Shown here piece after piece: positions 52,601 through 62,246 of a stretch of DNA of 64,000 nt. Within the stretch, counting starts at the first letter, position 1. Each line of letters begins with the position of its first letter. Position numbers and translations under genes: made by a program. The notes beneath the pieces are model-generated. The model had not been told where the DNA came from, did not search any database, and saw only the letters and a list, made by a program, of their open reading frames with translations. Source of the DNA: Shewanella psychrophila (GTDB lineage Bacteria > Pseudomonadota > Gammaproteobacteria > Enterobacterales > Shewanellaceae); the NCBI RefSeq assembly GCF_002005305.1, contig NZ_CP014782.1, forward strand, positions 310,001-374,000. The letters are read 5' to 3'.

Positions 52601-53935
52601 ATGAACCCATTAGAAAAATCCATTCTGGCCCTTGGCATATCCGTTTTATGGGTTTTACCAGCGCTTGCCGACAGTGACATTTATGTTACCAATAACTCAA
52701 ATCAAATAATGTCGGTGGATGTTATCCATACCGGCTCGGGTAGACTGGAGGAAGGCAATGAATGGCAGCAACACACGGACAGTTTAGGCCCTTGGGAGAC
52801 CAAAGTCGTCCTGAGTTTTAATCGATGGGAAGGGGTTGAGTCGGGGCAAGACTACAATTTTGAAACCCGGCTCACTAATCAGCTGGGGGAGTCAGTTTCC
52901 TTACATCAGAGAGTCGAGGGTCACTGGTATAATTCGACCATGAAGCATGGTGCCAGTGCTGACGATTTAGATCTGCAATGGCAAGACAATCGCGATATTT
53001 ATCGGTATCAGATATTCAGTCCATATTCAGGACTTTCAGAGTTGTCATTCAAGGCGGACAACACCGCACGATATGATGACATTTATTATGCTCTCACTCC
53101 GGGGAAAATAGACGAGCAAAAGGATGACAATGAAGACTTGCTCAAGGTGATGACCTATAACATCTGGGCCTTACCAGTTATTGCTTCTCACATCCAAGAC
53201 CGCTTAGCCATATTACCTGAGTATATGCGAGGCTATGATGTCTTGATGTTGCAGGAGGTGTTTGCATCGGGACGGGGAGACTTCTTGCGTCAGTTGGCTG
53301 AGGAGTACCCCTTCCAGACCGAGATGCTCAACAAGCCCGGGGTTAATATCTATGATGGTGGGGTTATCTTAGTCAGTCGCTTCCCCATAGTTAACCAGAG
53401 TCAGTACGTGTTCCCCGATTGCACTGGTACAGATTGCTTTGCTGACAAGGGGGTCAATTACGCCGAGGTGATAAAGGGAGGCAAGGCCTATCACCTATTC
53501 GCCACTCATACAGCCTCATTCGATACAGACACGGCCCGTGATTATCGCCAACGTCAGTTCAGGCAGATACGCGAGTTTGCTTCTTCGATGAATATTCCTG
53601 CCAATGAAATGGTTGTCTATGGTGGTGATTTTAATGTCAATAAGCGGAAGTTTGAGGATGACTACGCCAATATGCTGGCCAACTTAGACGCTTCGGCGCC
53701 GGCGTATGCTGGATATACTGAGTCGACCTTCGATCCAAGAGTCAATAAATTCGCCGGTGCGCCAGCTTCGGGTGGCGAAAATGTCGAATACCTAGATTAC
53801 ATAGTGGTCAGCAATGAATATCTGACCAAGCCGAATAATACTAACCGTGTCCTAGTGCCGAGAACCACAGACCCTCGATTGTGGAAGAACTGGAACTTAT
53901 CGGATCATTTCCCTGTGGCAACAGTATTGTATTAG
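52601..53935 (+). CDS. Secreted sphingomyelinase C-like phosphodiesterase
   Basis: This exoenzyme probably hydrolyses sphingomyelin or related phospholipids. The 444-residue protein has a signal peptide (cleavage near PALA-DS), an N-terminal beta-rich domain (about 25-180) and an endonuclease/exonuclease/phosphatase catalytic domain. Catalytic landmarks are VMTYNIWALP (about 182-191), the metal glutamate in LMLQEVF, DGGVILVSRFPI, the histidine in FATHTAS, VYGGDFNVNK, and the closing NLSDHFPVATV. These match bacterial neutral sphingomyelinases and haemolysins. It is followed 14 bp later by a foldase-like gene. Confidence 0.88.
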   Translation: MNPLEKSILALGISVLWVLPALADSDIYVTNNSNQIMSVDVIHTGSGRLEEGNEWQQHTDSLGPWETKVVLSFNRWEGVESGQDYNFETRLTNQLGESVSLHQRVEGHWYNSTMKHGASADDLDLQWQDNRDIYRYQIFSPYSGLSELSFKADNTARYDDIYYALTPGKIDEQKDDNEDLLKVMTYNIWALPVIASHIQDRLAILPEYMRGYDVLMLQEVFASGRGDFLRQLAEEYPFQTEMLNKPGVNIYDGGVILVSRFPIVNQSQYVFPDCTGTDCFADKGVNYAEVIKGGKAYHLFATHTASFDTDTARDYRQRQFRQIREFASSMNIPANEMVVYGGDFNVNKRKFEDDYANMLANLDASAPAYAGYTESTFDPRVNKFAGAPASGGENVEYLDYIVVSNEYLTKPNNTNRVLVPRTTDPRLWKNWNLSDHFPVATVLY

Positions 53936-53949
53936 CAGGCTAACAGAAT

Positions 53950-54903
53950 ATGTTTAACACCAAATATATCGGAATCTTACTCATCGCCGCTCTGGGGGGG
54001 CGCGCAGTTTATCTGTTTGTCGAAGGAGGGGCTAGGCAGCCACTGATACCTATTACCTCTGGGTTAACCCCAGTAGATACAAGATTAAGGTCGACTCAAG
54101 TGCAAGGTTCCGCCGCAGCCATGAGCTCAGAGCGCTTGTCAGTGAAAAGACGGCAGTTACGCGGGGCGATCGAGAACAGTTCCGGTAGAGAGTTAGTCGC
54201 TCTTTTAACTCAATTTTGGCGGGATTGTGAGGTAAAAGTGAGTTGTGATCAGGAGCTGTTTGAGCTGAAGCGCTATCTAAGCCCGGAGCGTTATGTGCTG
54301 CTAGAGCACTTTTTACAGAATGAGCAGGCTAGAGAGGAGCTGTTGGGATTGGAGCTTGTGTCACAGGATATTTCCTTGGAGCAAAAAATAGCCAAGATTA
54401 AGTATATCGATCGGCAAGTATGGGGTGACGATGCCGAGCTGGTGTTTAAGGATGAATACGCACTATACCAATTCACCCTGAAGAGTCGGCAATTAAGCGA
54501 GTTGGAAGATGTCTCCGACTTTATCGACGCATATGAGCAGTTATTGAGGGTTCAGCATGATGATCTAGCCAGTTTCGCCCTTGAATCGGAGCAGGCTAAG
54601 TATGAGCATGCCTTGACTCTGATCCCCGATTCTTATTCGGCCTATGATAGAGAGTCTGTGATCCAAGCATTGGGAGAGAGGTTCCTGACCCCAGCTCAAC
54701 AGACATCTATCCATAATAGACAAGAGCAGGTGACTCATCAGGCTGCAGAGGTAGAGACATATCAGCAGGGACTCGATGCACTGAATCGTGAACTAATGAA
54801 CTCGAGGCAAACCGATAAGTCACATTTGAGTCCGGCCCAATGGGAGGACTATTTGGCTCAACGTCATTATGAATATCGCTTACATTTCTTCGCTAAAAAT
54901 TGA
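53950..54903 (+). CDS. Lipase-foldase (Lif)-like periplasmic chaperone
   Basis: This 317-residue protein has one N-terminal membrane anchor (about 4-24) and an otherwise helical, hydrophilic periplasmic body. This is the architecture of lipase-specific foldases. The segment RQVWGDDAELVFKDEYALY (about 153-171) resembles the Lif signature around (L)FGxE...FxxEExxx. The N-terminal RxxFDYxLS motif is not clear, so similarity is partial. Its position between a secreted hydrolase and an ankyrin gene suggests it folds the sphingomyelinase. A different helical role cannot be excluded. Confidence 0.6.
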   Translation: MFNTKYIGILLIAALGGRAVYLFVEGGARQPLIPITSGLTPVDTRLRSTQVQGSAAAMSSERLSVKRRQLRGAIENSSGRELVALLTQFWRDCEVKVSCDQELFELKRYLSPERYVLLEHFLQNEQAREELLGLELVSQDISLEQKIAKIKYIDRQVWGDDAELVFKDEYALYQFTLKSRQLSELEDVSDFIDAYEQLLRVQHDDLASFALESEQAKYEHALTLIPDSYSAYDRESVIQALGERFLTPAQQTSIHNRQEQVTHQAAEVETYQQGLDALNRELMNSRQTDKSHLSPAQWEDYLAQRHYEYRLHFFAKN

Positions 54904-54915
54904 TAGGGAAACGCC

Positions 54916-55398
54916 ATGAATATCTATAGCTTAATGTCACCTATATTTCTGTGGGCTGTCATTTCCGCGCCTATATACGCCAAAGCTGTCGACACAGAAG
55001 CCGAGGCTCTGGCGAGTCCGCAGCAGCTGAGCGACTATTTCTTTGCCGCGGCGAGAGTGGGAGACATTGAAGTATTGAGTACCTTTCTCGATGCTGGATT
55101 TCCCATAGATCAAGCTAATCAGAAGAGCTATACCGCCCTAATGGTCGGCGCATATGCGGGACAATATTCGGTAACCGACCTGCTTTTACAGCGAGGAGCC
55201 AATGCCTGCTTGCAGGACAAGCGGGGCAATACAGCAATCATGGGCGCCTTGATTAAGGCTGAGTTTCGTATTGTCAGCCTGCTTTATTCTTACGAATGTG
55301 ATGAGAGCTTGATTAACAAGTCGGGTATGAGTCTGGAAGAGTTTGCCCGTTACTGGGGTCAAGCCGACAAACTTAAAGAGCTTAAAGATCCTGCTTAA
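54916..55398 (+). CDS. Exported ankyrin-repeat protein
   Basis: This 160-residue protein has a signal peptide (cleavage near IYAKA) and about three ankyrin repeats (DYFFAAARVGDIEVLSTFLD, YTALMVGAYAGQYSVTDLLL, NTAIMGALIKAEFRIVSLL). In Pseudomonas the periplasmic ankyrin protein AnkB is required for full KatB catalase activity. Here it may serve the catalase at 50687-52195, although two genes separate them. Confidence 0.82.
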   Translation: MNIYSLMSPIFLWAVISAPIYAKAVDTEAEALASPQQLSDYFFAAARVGDIEVLSTFLDAGFPIDQANQKSYTALMVGAYAGQYSVTDLLLQRGANACLQDKRGNTAIMGALIKAEFRIVSLLYSYECDESLINKSGMSLEEFARYWGQADKLKELKDPA

Positions 55399-55586
55399 TG
55401 ATATTGGCTATAAGCTTAAGCAACTAATTTGGAGTACGAGCCAGAGTGCAAATCGTTTTTGATTTGGGCTGACACATTTTGAAAGTGATAACTATGCCTT
55501 CTATGCATGGGAGATATGCAAATTATGCAATTTAAGCATGATTGTTTTTGCTTTATGCTAGCAGTATTATTTCAGAGGAGTTCATC

Positions 55587-56567
55587 ATGTTCAAAGCACT
55601 GGTTTTAACTCAAGAAGGCAAAAATACCCTAGCAAACATCACTCAGATCCAAGAGTCAGATCTGCCTGAAGGTGAAGTGCTAGTCGATGTAGCGTATTCA
55701 TCGTTGAACTATAAAGATGGTCTTGCTGTAACGGGAAAGGGCCGTATTATTCGTAATTTCCCCATGGTACCGGGTATCGATTTTGCTGGTGTGGTGAGTG
55801 AGTCGGCCGATCCTCGTTATAAAAAGGGTGATGAGGTTATCTTGACCGGTTGGGGAGTCGGTGAAAATCACTGGGGCGGCATGGCTGAGAAAGCACGTGT
55901 AAAAGCCGACTGGTTAGTCCCTATGCCACAAGCTTGTAATGCCAAAAAATCGATGATGATAGGCACTGCTGGTTTAACCGCTATGTTATGTGTGCAGGCG
56001 TTACAAGATGCCAAGATCACACCTGAATCAGGCGATATCTTAGTGGCAGGGGCGAGTGGCGGAGTGGGCTCTGTTGCCGTTTCTTTGCTTGCGAGGCTGG
56101 GCTATAAGGTGGTGGCAAGTTCTGGTCGTGTGGAGCAAAACAGTGAACTGTTGTTTTCACTCGGTGCAAGTGAGGTCATAGACCGAACTGAACTCGAGCA
56201 AGATTCTAGACCGCTAGAAAAGCAGCGCTGGGCTGGTATTGTCGATACCGTAGGAAATAAAGTGCTGGCATCTGCTCTGGCTCAGATGAACTACGGCGGC
56301 GCGGCGGCTATTTGTGGTTTGGCTGGTGGATTTGCACTGCCGACGACTGTGATGCCGTTTATTTTACGCGGCGTAAGCCTGCTCGGTATCGATTCTGTTT
56401 CGTGTCCCTTAGATAAGCGCCAAGCCGCTTGGGAGCGAGTCATAGAGCTATTACCGGAAAGTTACTATCAGCAAGCGGCTCAGACTATTGAGCTCGATGA
56501 GGTTGCTGGTTACGCCGATAAGATAGTTAAAGGTCAAGTCACTGGTCGTGTGCTAGTTAAAGTTTAG
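55587..56567 (+). CDS. AcuI/YhdH-family NADPH quinone or acrylyl-CoA reductase
   Basis: This medium-chain dehydrogenase/reductase has 326 residues and no zinc-binding cysteine lobe. Family landmarks are SSLNYKDGLAVTGKGRI, PGIDFAGVV, TGWGVGENHWGG and the nucleotide-binding VAGASGGVGSVAV. AcuI reduces acryloyl-CoA to propionyl-CoA in dimethylsulfoniopropionate breakdown; YhdH homologs are widespread. GAGGAG sets the ATG at 55587. Confidence 0.9.
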   Translation: MFKALVLTQEGKNTLANITQIQESDLPEGEVLVDVAYSSLNYKDGLAVTGKGRIIRNFPMVPGIDFAGVVSESADPRYKKGDEVILTGWGVGENHWGGMAEKARVKADWLVPMPQACNAKKSMMIGTAGLTAMLCVQALQDAKITPESGDILVAGASGGVGSVAVSLLARLGYKVVASSGRVEQNSELLFSLGASEVIDRTELEQDSRPLEKQRWAGIVDTVGNKVLASALAQMNYGGAAAICGLAGGFALPTTVMPFILRGVSLLGIDSVSCPLDKRQAAWERVIELLPESYYQQAAQTIELDEVAGYADKIVKGQVTGRVLVKV

Positions 56568-56939
56568 AGAACTATTTTAATATTAGCTCTCTACTTTGAG
56601 AGCTGATATCTGATTTAATATTCTGTTAAATCAGCCTGATACTAATCCTTCCTAGTAGATCATCTTCTGCTACCTTAAACTCACTCTCGGTATAAAAAAC
56701 TAATTTATAAAGATTTTTGCAATTAATTCTTACCTTTTTCTGCAGATTTAATATTTTATACTCTTTTCGTTTGTTTAGGTTGTATTTTTGTTGTTCATTT
56801 GTTAGTTTTCGCTTGCTAATTAGAGTCCGTATACTAAATCAAAGCGTTATGGATAACGTTTTGATTTAACTATTCTAAATAGCATCGCTTATAGCTATAA
56901 GTTGATTAACTTACCTATAAAAATAAAAGGAAGTATTTA
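56568..56939. other. AT-rich intergenic region with a strong inverted repeat
   Basis: This 372-bp gene-free stretch is very AT-rich. The only clear structure is the 15-bp inverted repeat at 56836-56867. I see no coding sequence. Confidence 0.5.
56836..56867. repeat. 15-bp inverted repeat upstream of the lipoprotein gene
   Basis: AAATCAAAGCGTTAT (56836-56850) pairs with ATAACGTTTTGATTT (56853-56867), one mismatch (G-T in RNA), 2-nt gap. It lies 73 bp before the lipoprotein start, so it may be an operator or a leader hairpin. Confidence 0.75.
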
Positions 56940-58943
56940 ATGTCAAACCATATTAAATTAGCGATGGCTATTTCAGCCACGCTGACTTTGTCTGCGTGTT
57001 TAGAAGTTGAAGATAACAAGAACAACGATGCCGTTGTAGCAGCTTTAGAAGCACAAAATCAATTACTACAAGATCAAAATAACGCCAGTGCTAAGCCGAT
57101 AACTTTATCTGGAACATTAATAGGTGCAACGGAAGGTGTCGCTCTCTCTGATGCCCAAGTCTCTATTAAGTTTGCTGAAGGATGGTCGACTCCGGTGTCC
57201 ATAACCGATTCCAAGTTATTTTTGGATAAACAACCAGCAAACAGCGACTTTATGTTGAAAGTAGAAAGTCCTTCAGGCTCTTTCGTCACTATGGCCTATA
57301 AAGGTATGACAAAGGGCGGGGCTCAGGGTCAGCTTGTTAGTCAAGACTTGGGTGAAATCACTTTAGGTAAGCCAAAAGAGAAACTGCTAACACTTCTACA
57401 TTCGGGCGAAAATACATATGTGGAAGGTTTGGATTTATATCCGGTTTATGTCGTAGATGATTATCCAAACTATTACATGTCATATCCTTTAAAGCTTCAA
57501 CAGCCAGAATTCACAGCAGATTTCACCAAAGAAATTGGTGAATATAAGCTGATTTTACCCGAGGGTATTCCTACTGAGATACATGCAAATCTCGATATTG
57601 ATAGTGATGGTATTAACGATTTTGAATTAGAGCTAGGTCAGAATGGTTCAACCTCTAAACTATTGAGCTCAAGTAAGATTTGGGCCGAAGGTTTGCTCTA
57701 TCTGAAAGAGGTTAATCAGCTGAAGGAATACAGCTTACGCTTGACGCTATTAAATGGAGAGGGCGAAGCTTTAGGGGGGGCTCGTGTTTCCTCAGCAAAT
57801 AATGATCATGGTAATGCCTACTTTGAATATGATTCTACTAGCGGCCAGTATGTATTGGATGTTGCATATCGTGGGGCTCTGAATGTAGAAATCCCCAGTT
57901 TTAAAGTTGGAACTCTCAACTATACCAGTGCTGAAGTCAGTATCAATCAAACTGAATTTGAACAACAATACAATGTTTATATCTCAGATTCCCAGTATCA
58001 TAGCTTCTTAACAGAGGTCGTAGCAGGTGAACTTAATCTAGTCGTAAATCTATCAACATTCAGCTATCAATCCCCATCGATTAAAGTGCTCTCAAAAACC
58101 ACAAGAAACACTGATTTTGAGATATTTTATTCAGCACCAGTGGCTTTAGTCGAGGAGGAAGATATACAGACAAGTGTCATGCTTGTTGCGACGGATTCTG
58201 TGAAGGTTATTCCTGGTAATATTCAGAATGAAGAGGGGGTAAGCCCTGGAACGACTTATCTTATGAGTGAGCATAAGATTATAGGGACAGATGTAGCGTT
58301 GTCGCTAAATGGTACTAAGTTAACGGCTTCTCCTGTAGATGAGTTGATTGATGGAGAGTATCAATATCGGGTCGGTGAGTTAGTTAATGTTATTGCTAGT
58401 AATGAGGAAGATGTTTACAACGACGACTCAAATCCACTTTATGTTTACAATATTTCATTTAATATCAATGATGTAGTTTTAGATAATAGAAATTTCACCA
58501 CAAATGGATCTTTAATCGTTTCAAAAAATACTGCTGATGAAACGGTAATATGTGGATGGTGTGGTGCTAGTAACAGTGTGAGCCTATATTTTCCTACTTC
58601 CATTAATAATTTGCATGAGCTCACTTTAACAATGACTTCATATAAAGAACATGGTGTCAGTAATGATTATCATAATGAAATTAAGGTAGTTGTTGCAGGT
58701 GAGCTATATTCAACGAGTAAGCAATATCTGTTGAAAGCCGCCCAAAATGAAAATATTAATTCTAGCTCTATTTATCCACAAACAGGAACTAGCCTAGAGT
58801 CTGGGTATAGATATTCTAACTACACATATCTGCATCTTGAGGATGATGTTGTGAATAATGAGAATAGTGCGACTTTTGATTATAGTTATACGACAAAAGA
58901 AGGCGTGCATCAGACAGGAACGATGACATATAAAGTAAAGTAA
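56940..58943 (+). CDS. Large orphan lipoprotein
   Basis: This 667-residue protein has a lipoprotein signal with lipobox LSAC (Cys about residue 20). A short coiled coil follows (VVAALEAQNQLLQDQNN), then a repeated-looking beta-sandwich body. No catalytic motif is recognised. A calcium-binding-like DIDSDGINDFELE (about 218-230) is present. The gene is AT-rich, especially its last third, unlike its neighbours, which suggests recent acquisition. A terminator follows. Confidence 0.75.
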   Translation: MSNHIKLAMAISATLTLSACLEVEDNKNNDAVVAALEAQNQLLQDQNNASAKPITLSGTLIGATEGVALSDAQVSIKFAEGWSTPVSITDSKLFLDKQPANSDFMLKVESPSGSFVTMAYKGMTKGGAQGQLVSQDLGEITLGKPKEKLLTLLHSGENTYVEGLDLYPVYVVDDYPNYYMSYPLKLQQPEFTADFTKEIGEYKLILPEGIPTEIHANLDIDSDGINDFELELGQNGSTSKLLSSSKIWAEGLLYLKEVNQLKEYSLRLTLLNGEGEALGGARVSSANNDHGNAYFEYDSTSGQYVLDVAYRGALNVEIPSFKVGTLNYTSAEVSINQTEFEQQYNVYISDSQYHSFLTEVVAGELNLVVNLSTFSYQSPSIKVLSKTTRNTDFEIFYSAPVALVEEEDIQTSVMLVATDSVKVIPGNIQNEEGVSPGTTYLMSEHKIIGTDVALSLNGTKLTASPVDELIDGEYQYRVGELVNVIASNEEDVYNDDSNPLYVYNISFNINDVVLDNRNFTTNGSLIVSKNTADETVICGWCGASNSVSLYFPTSINNLHELTLTMTSYKEHGVSNDYHNEIKVVVAGELYSTSKQYLLKAAQNENINSSSIYPQTGTSLESGYRYSNYTYLHLEDDVVNNENSATFDYSYTTKEGVHQTGTMTYKVK

Positions 58944-58963
58944 TCAATATATCTATTTGATTT

Positions 58964-58988
58964 AAGCCCTGCTTTTGCAGGGCTTTTT
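58964..58988 (+). terminator. Terminator after the orphan lipoprotein
   Basis: The perfect stem AAGCCCTGC-TTTT-GCAGGGCTT is followed by a T run and starts 20 bp after the stop codon, between convergent genes. Confidence 0.92.
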
Positions 58989-58998
58989 ATTATCTGGA

Positions 58999-59916
58999 TT
59001 ATTGTTTAAGCAGTTGACGAATTAAAGCCGTGATCTCTTCCCTTAACCACTTGTGGGCTTTGTCGAGTTCAGATTTTGAGTGCCAAAATAGGTTGTAGTC
59101 TAATGGTGGGATCTCAAAAGGAAGTGGTTTTAGCCTGAGCCTGTGCTTGGATGCGGCAAGTTCAGCCATACCCTCAGGTAAAGTTATGATCAAAGGATGA
59201 AATTTTAATAGGGTAAGGGCGCTATCCAGATGAGAGGTTCTTAATAACTCATTGCGGTCGGGATGCGCCGCAATAGCCGAATCAACCAGTGCCTTAACGC
59301 CATCACTGATGGCTATGGTTGCGTGAGGGTAATATAGGTAATCCGCTAATGTGAGGGGGGAGTCAGCCAGGGGGTGCTCGGGCGATAATAGGCAACTGAC
59401 TCCGACTTTACCGAGAAACTCTTGACTGAGCTGCCGAGTTTGACCGATTGCACGGCAGATAGCCAAGTCAGCCCCTTGCTGACTTAATTGGGGTTGGAGT
59501 TCTTTATGCTGAACCGGTATGACCTCAAGTCTGATACAGGGCGCCTTACTGTAGATTTCCGGTAATACGAAAGGCACGATTGCCTGCATCGCATAGTCTG
59601 TGGCGGCTATGGTAAATTTTTGCTGACATTCACTTGGGTTAAATTCTTTGGGAGTCAGTAGCTCAATCAGTTGCCCTGTAGGTTGCTGTAACTGTGAATA
59701 GCAATTGAGGGCGAATGGAGTCGGTACTAGCTTTTGTCCTACACGGGTAAAGAGAGGGTCATTAAGCATGTCGCGTAACCGGGCCAAAATTCTGCTGGTG
59801 GCAGATTGGCTTAGATGCAATCGCTTAGCGGCTTGGGTCACGCTACATTCTTCAACCAAGATCTGCAGTGCAATAAGCAAACTTAGATCTTGCCGGTAGA
59901 TATCTTCTAGTTCCAT
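58999..59916 (-). CDS. LysR-family regulator
   Basis: This 305-residue protein has a LysR helix-turn-helix (SVTQAAKRLHLSQSATSRIL) and a full effector domain. Just upstream on the same strand lies the truncated start of another LysR gene. The target is unknown; no intact divergent gene exists. Confidence 0.88.
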   Translation of the reverse strand: MELEDIYRQDLSLLIALQILVEECSVTQAAKRLHLSQSATSRILARLRDMLNDPLFTRVGQKLVPTPFALNCYSQLQQPTGQLIELLTPKEFNPSECQQKFTIAATDYAMQAIVPFVLPEIYSKAPCIRLEVIPVQHKELQPQLSQQGADLAICRAIGQTRQLSQEFLGKVGVSCLLSPEHPLADSPLTLADYLYYPHATIAISDGVKALVDSAIAAHPDRNELLRTSHLDSALTLLKFHPLIITLPEGMAELAASKHRLRLKPLPFEIPPLDYNLFWHSKSELDKAHKWLREEITALIRQLLKQ

Positions 59917-59933
59917 TGATATTCACTCAAATC

Positions 59934-60098
59934 TCATTGATATAACACTAACACCAAGACATGAGCTATGCTCACTTCTAGTTTTTTTATCTGTAAACTA
60001 AGTGTTGATTGGGTTCGGCAAATTGTTTCGGCGGCTTTAGAAAGGTTGCCACTCTCAGCGACAGCAATAAAGCTTTCAAGTAGTTCGATTTTTAACAT
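59934..60098 (-). pseudogene. LysR-family remnant (N-terminal helix-turn-helix only)
   Basis: An ATG at 60098 opens a 54-codon frame. Its first ~41 residues are a typical LysR DNA-binding start (MLKIELLESFIAVAESGNLS, KAAETICRTQSTLS). After LQIKKLE the similarity stops, and a stop codon follows at 59934. The rest of the gene is missing. It sits 17 bp upstream of an intact LysR gene. Confidence 0.7.
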
Positions 60099-60219
60099 CT
60101 GGTATTGGCTTTATTAATAGTGGTATCAGTATTACTCAATATCAGGGGCTCAGAAAGCTTGCTATCTTGTAACTGTGAAGTTATTAAGTTGCAAAGTTAA
60201 GAAGTGTGATGAGGTCGAG

Positions 60220-60883
60220 ATGAGTAGTTGGGAACAACGCGGGCAGTACTTGGTTGGCGCAGCGTTGCCTTAAAGGACATAAAACCTTTGATCTTTGCCG
60301 TTCACATTTGGTACACGCGAGTCAAATATCTAAGGGTACTATCTACAATCATTTTACCACCTAAGCGGATTTAATCGTTGCGGTCGCGTCTGGTGAATAT
60401 GAGCATTGGCTTGAGCTGGCTAAGCAAGATGCCAAAGACTACCAAGATCCGCTAATGTGCTTTCTCTATCGTCACTGTAATCGGCTTTACTCTACCTTGG
60501 CTGAAAAACGATTTGTGGTAGATCGGGTTATGCCTAATCAAGATTTGCTAGATCAAGCGACAGATTTATATCGTCTACGATTTGAAAAGTTATACCAAGA
60601 GTACTTAACTTGGAATAAACAAATCATTTCTAGTATAGGCGAGGTGCCTGGCTTTGATCGGGTTGAGCTCGTGATGAGTTATCTGAGAGGTGCCATGATA
60701 AACAGTAATGATGCCGAAAAACATTTTGGTGATGTACAACTTTACTATCAATTCAGTTATGCATTGAGTCAGCTAATGGGGCATTCGGATAGGCGAATAC
60801 CCACTAAGCTGGCATTATCTGCCTGGTTGTCAGCTAAACATCAATTGAATCTTCAAAAGAATAGCGTTAGCTCAGCAGCTTGA
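60220..60883 (+). pseudogene. TetR-family regulator, degraded
   Basis: The reading begins at ATG 60220 (MSSWEQRGQYLVGAALP) and hits a stop at 60271. A one-base shift then continues with a TetR helix-turn-helix (ASQISKGTIYNHFTT). A further in-frame TAA at 60362-60364 replaces the lysine codon expected before ADLIVAVASGEYEHWLELA. From there the frame is open to 60883, and residues from MCFLYRHCNRLY onward read as a TetR ligand domain. Frameshift plus nonsense codon mark it as decayed. Its 3' end overlaps cpxA by 17 bp. Confidence 0.8.
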
Positions 60884-62246
60884 TGGTGACTTTCAAACCG
60901 TGGGGCTGAATATTTTCGGCTATTATCTGTCCTTGATGAGCATCAATGGCCGCCTTAGTAATCGCTAGACCTAGCCCCCAGCCGCCAGATTCTCTTTCTC
61001 GAGCCGTTTGAGGCCGATAGAAGGGGTCAAAAATAGCTTTTAAATCTTGCTCATTCTCAATACCTGGTCCATCATCAGCAATGGTTATAATGACTTCATT
61101 TTCTGAGAATTGAGCCGTGATGTTGATCTGATGCTCGGCATAGCGAATCGCATTTCTGAGTAAGTTTTCAATTGCCCTAGCCAGTGGTCTGGGACTTGTC
61201 GGCATTGCGATTGCATCATCAATATCTATCAGCAGTTGCTTGCCCTGCTGCGAAGATTCAAAATCTGCATCATCGAGAACCTGACTCAAGGTTTCATTGA
61301 GTGACACTAGATGCTTAGTATCGTGAATATTGAGCTTTACTCGAGAAAGCTCAAGTAACTCAGCAATCATCTGTTCTAGCTGTTCTGCTTCATAGCCGAT
61401 ACGTTCGGTTTCGGCTGATTTCTGTCCTTTCTTACGAGCTAGGGCCAAGGCCAATTGAAGCCGGGTTAGTGGTGTTCTTAATTCATGAGAAATATCACTA
61501 ATGAGCCTTTGTTGGCTTTGAACCATATTCTCAACTGAATTAGCCATGCCGTTAAATGCCTGAGCGAGTTGACCTATCTCATCTTTGCGCTTAGTGGTTG
61601 CCTTGTCGACACGGCTGGTTAAATCTCCGGCGGCAAGTGCATCGGCGCTTAACTTCAGTGTACGCAGCGGTTTTCCCAGGTGCCAGGCGAGCAGACCACA
61701 TAAAAGGCCGGAGAGAATGATGGCTAGGCTTAATGTCAGTAGTTTATTCTCTGCGAAGAAGAAAAACCAAGGGCGTGGGTGATGATCGGCTAGCCTGCCA
61801 TAAATTGAGTATTTTTCTCCTTTGACATCGAACTCATAGGGGCCAAAGATTAATTCTCTCTTAAATTGGTGTGTCATAGGTCGTTCGGCTTCATCTGCCA
61901 TCAGCATGAAGCGGCGTAGCCCCCGAGATACCTTGTGTGTGTTAATTACTCTGCCCTGATGATCGGCAATATAAAAACGGACAGGTTTGTCGTTCCTATC
62001 TCTGATGTGAGTGAGTCGTTTGAATCGACTGGTGTTAATAGCTTGAGGACCATCCTCCAAGCGTATACTGACGCGATCGGCAACCCTGACTAGCATGTTT
62101 GCAAGATGAGGGGGAAGTGGTGCTCTGTCATGGTTTTGCTGCAATAGCGGGAGCAGTCCAACGATGGCTATGATCAAGGAGCTACATAGCCAGAAGCCAA
62201 GCAACAACTTTATAAAAATACGGTTCGGGAGTTTGCTTAGAGTCAT
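60867..62246 (-). CDS. cpxA: CpxA, envelope-stress sensor histidine kinase
   Basis: This inner-membrane kinase senses envelope protein stress and phosphorylates CpxR. The protein (about 459 residues) has a first span (about 14-34), a periplasmic domain, a second span (about 170-190), a HAMP linker, the phospho-histidine in DISHELRTPLTRL, and ATPase boxes (NLLRNAIRYAE, IADDGPGIE, GWGLGLAI). The ATG at 62246 shares one base with the cpxR stop (TAATG) and aligns with the start of E. coli CpxA; an upstream ATG at 62258 is the alternative. Confidence 0.92.
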   Translation of the reverse strand: MTLSKLPNRIFIKLLLGFWLCSSLIIAIVGLLPLLQQNHDRAPLPPHLANMLVRVADRVSIRLEDGPQAINTSRFKRLTHIRDRNDKPVRFYIADHQGRVINTHKVSRGLRRFMLMADEAERPMTHQFKRELIFGPYEFDVKGEKYSIYGRLADHHPRPWFFFFAENKLLTLSLAIILSGLLCGLLAWHLGKPLRTLKLSADALAAGDLTSRVDKATTKRKDEIGQLAQAFNGMANSVENMVQSQQRLISDISHELRTPLTRLQLALALARKKGQKSAETERIGYEAEQLEQMIAELLELSRVKLNIHDTKHLVSLNETLSQVLDDADFESSQQGKQLLIDIDDAIAMPTSPRPLARAIENLLRNAIRYAEHQINITAQFSENEVIITIADDGPGIENEQDLKAIFDPFYRPQTARERESGGWGLGLAITKAAIDAHQGQIIAENIQPHGLKVTIKLLS

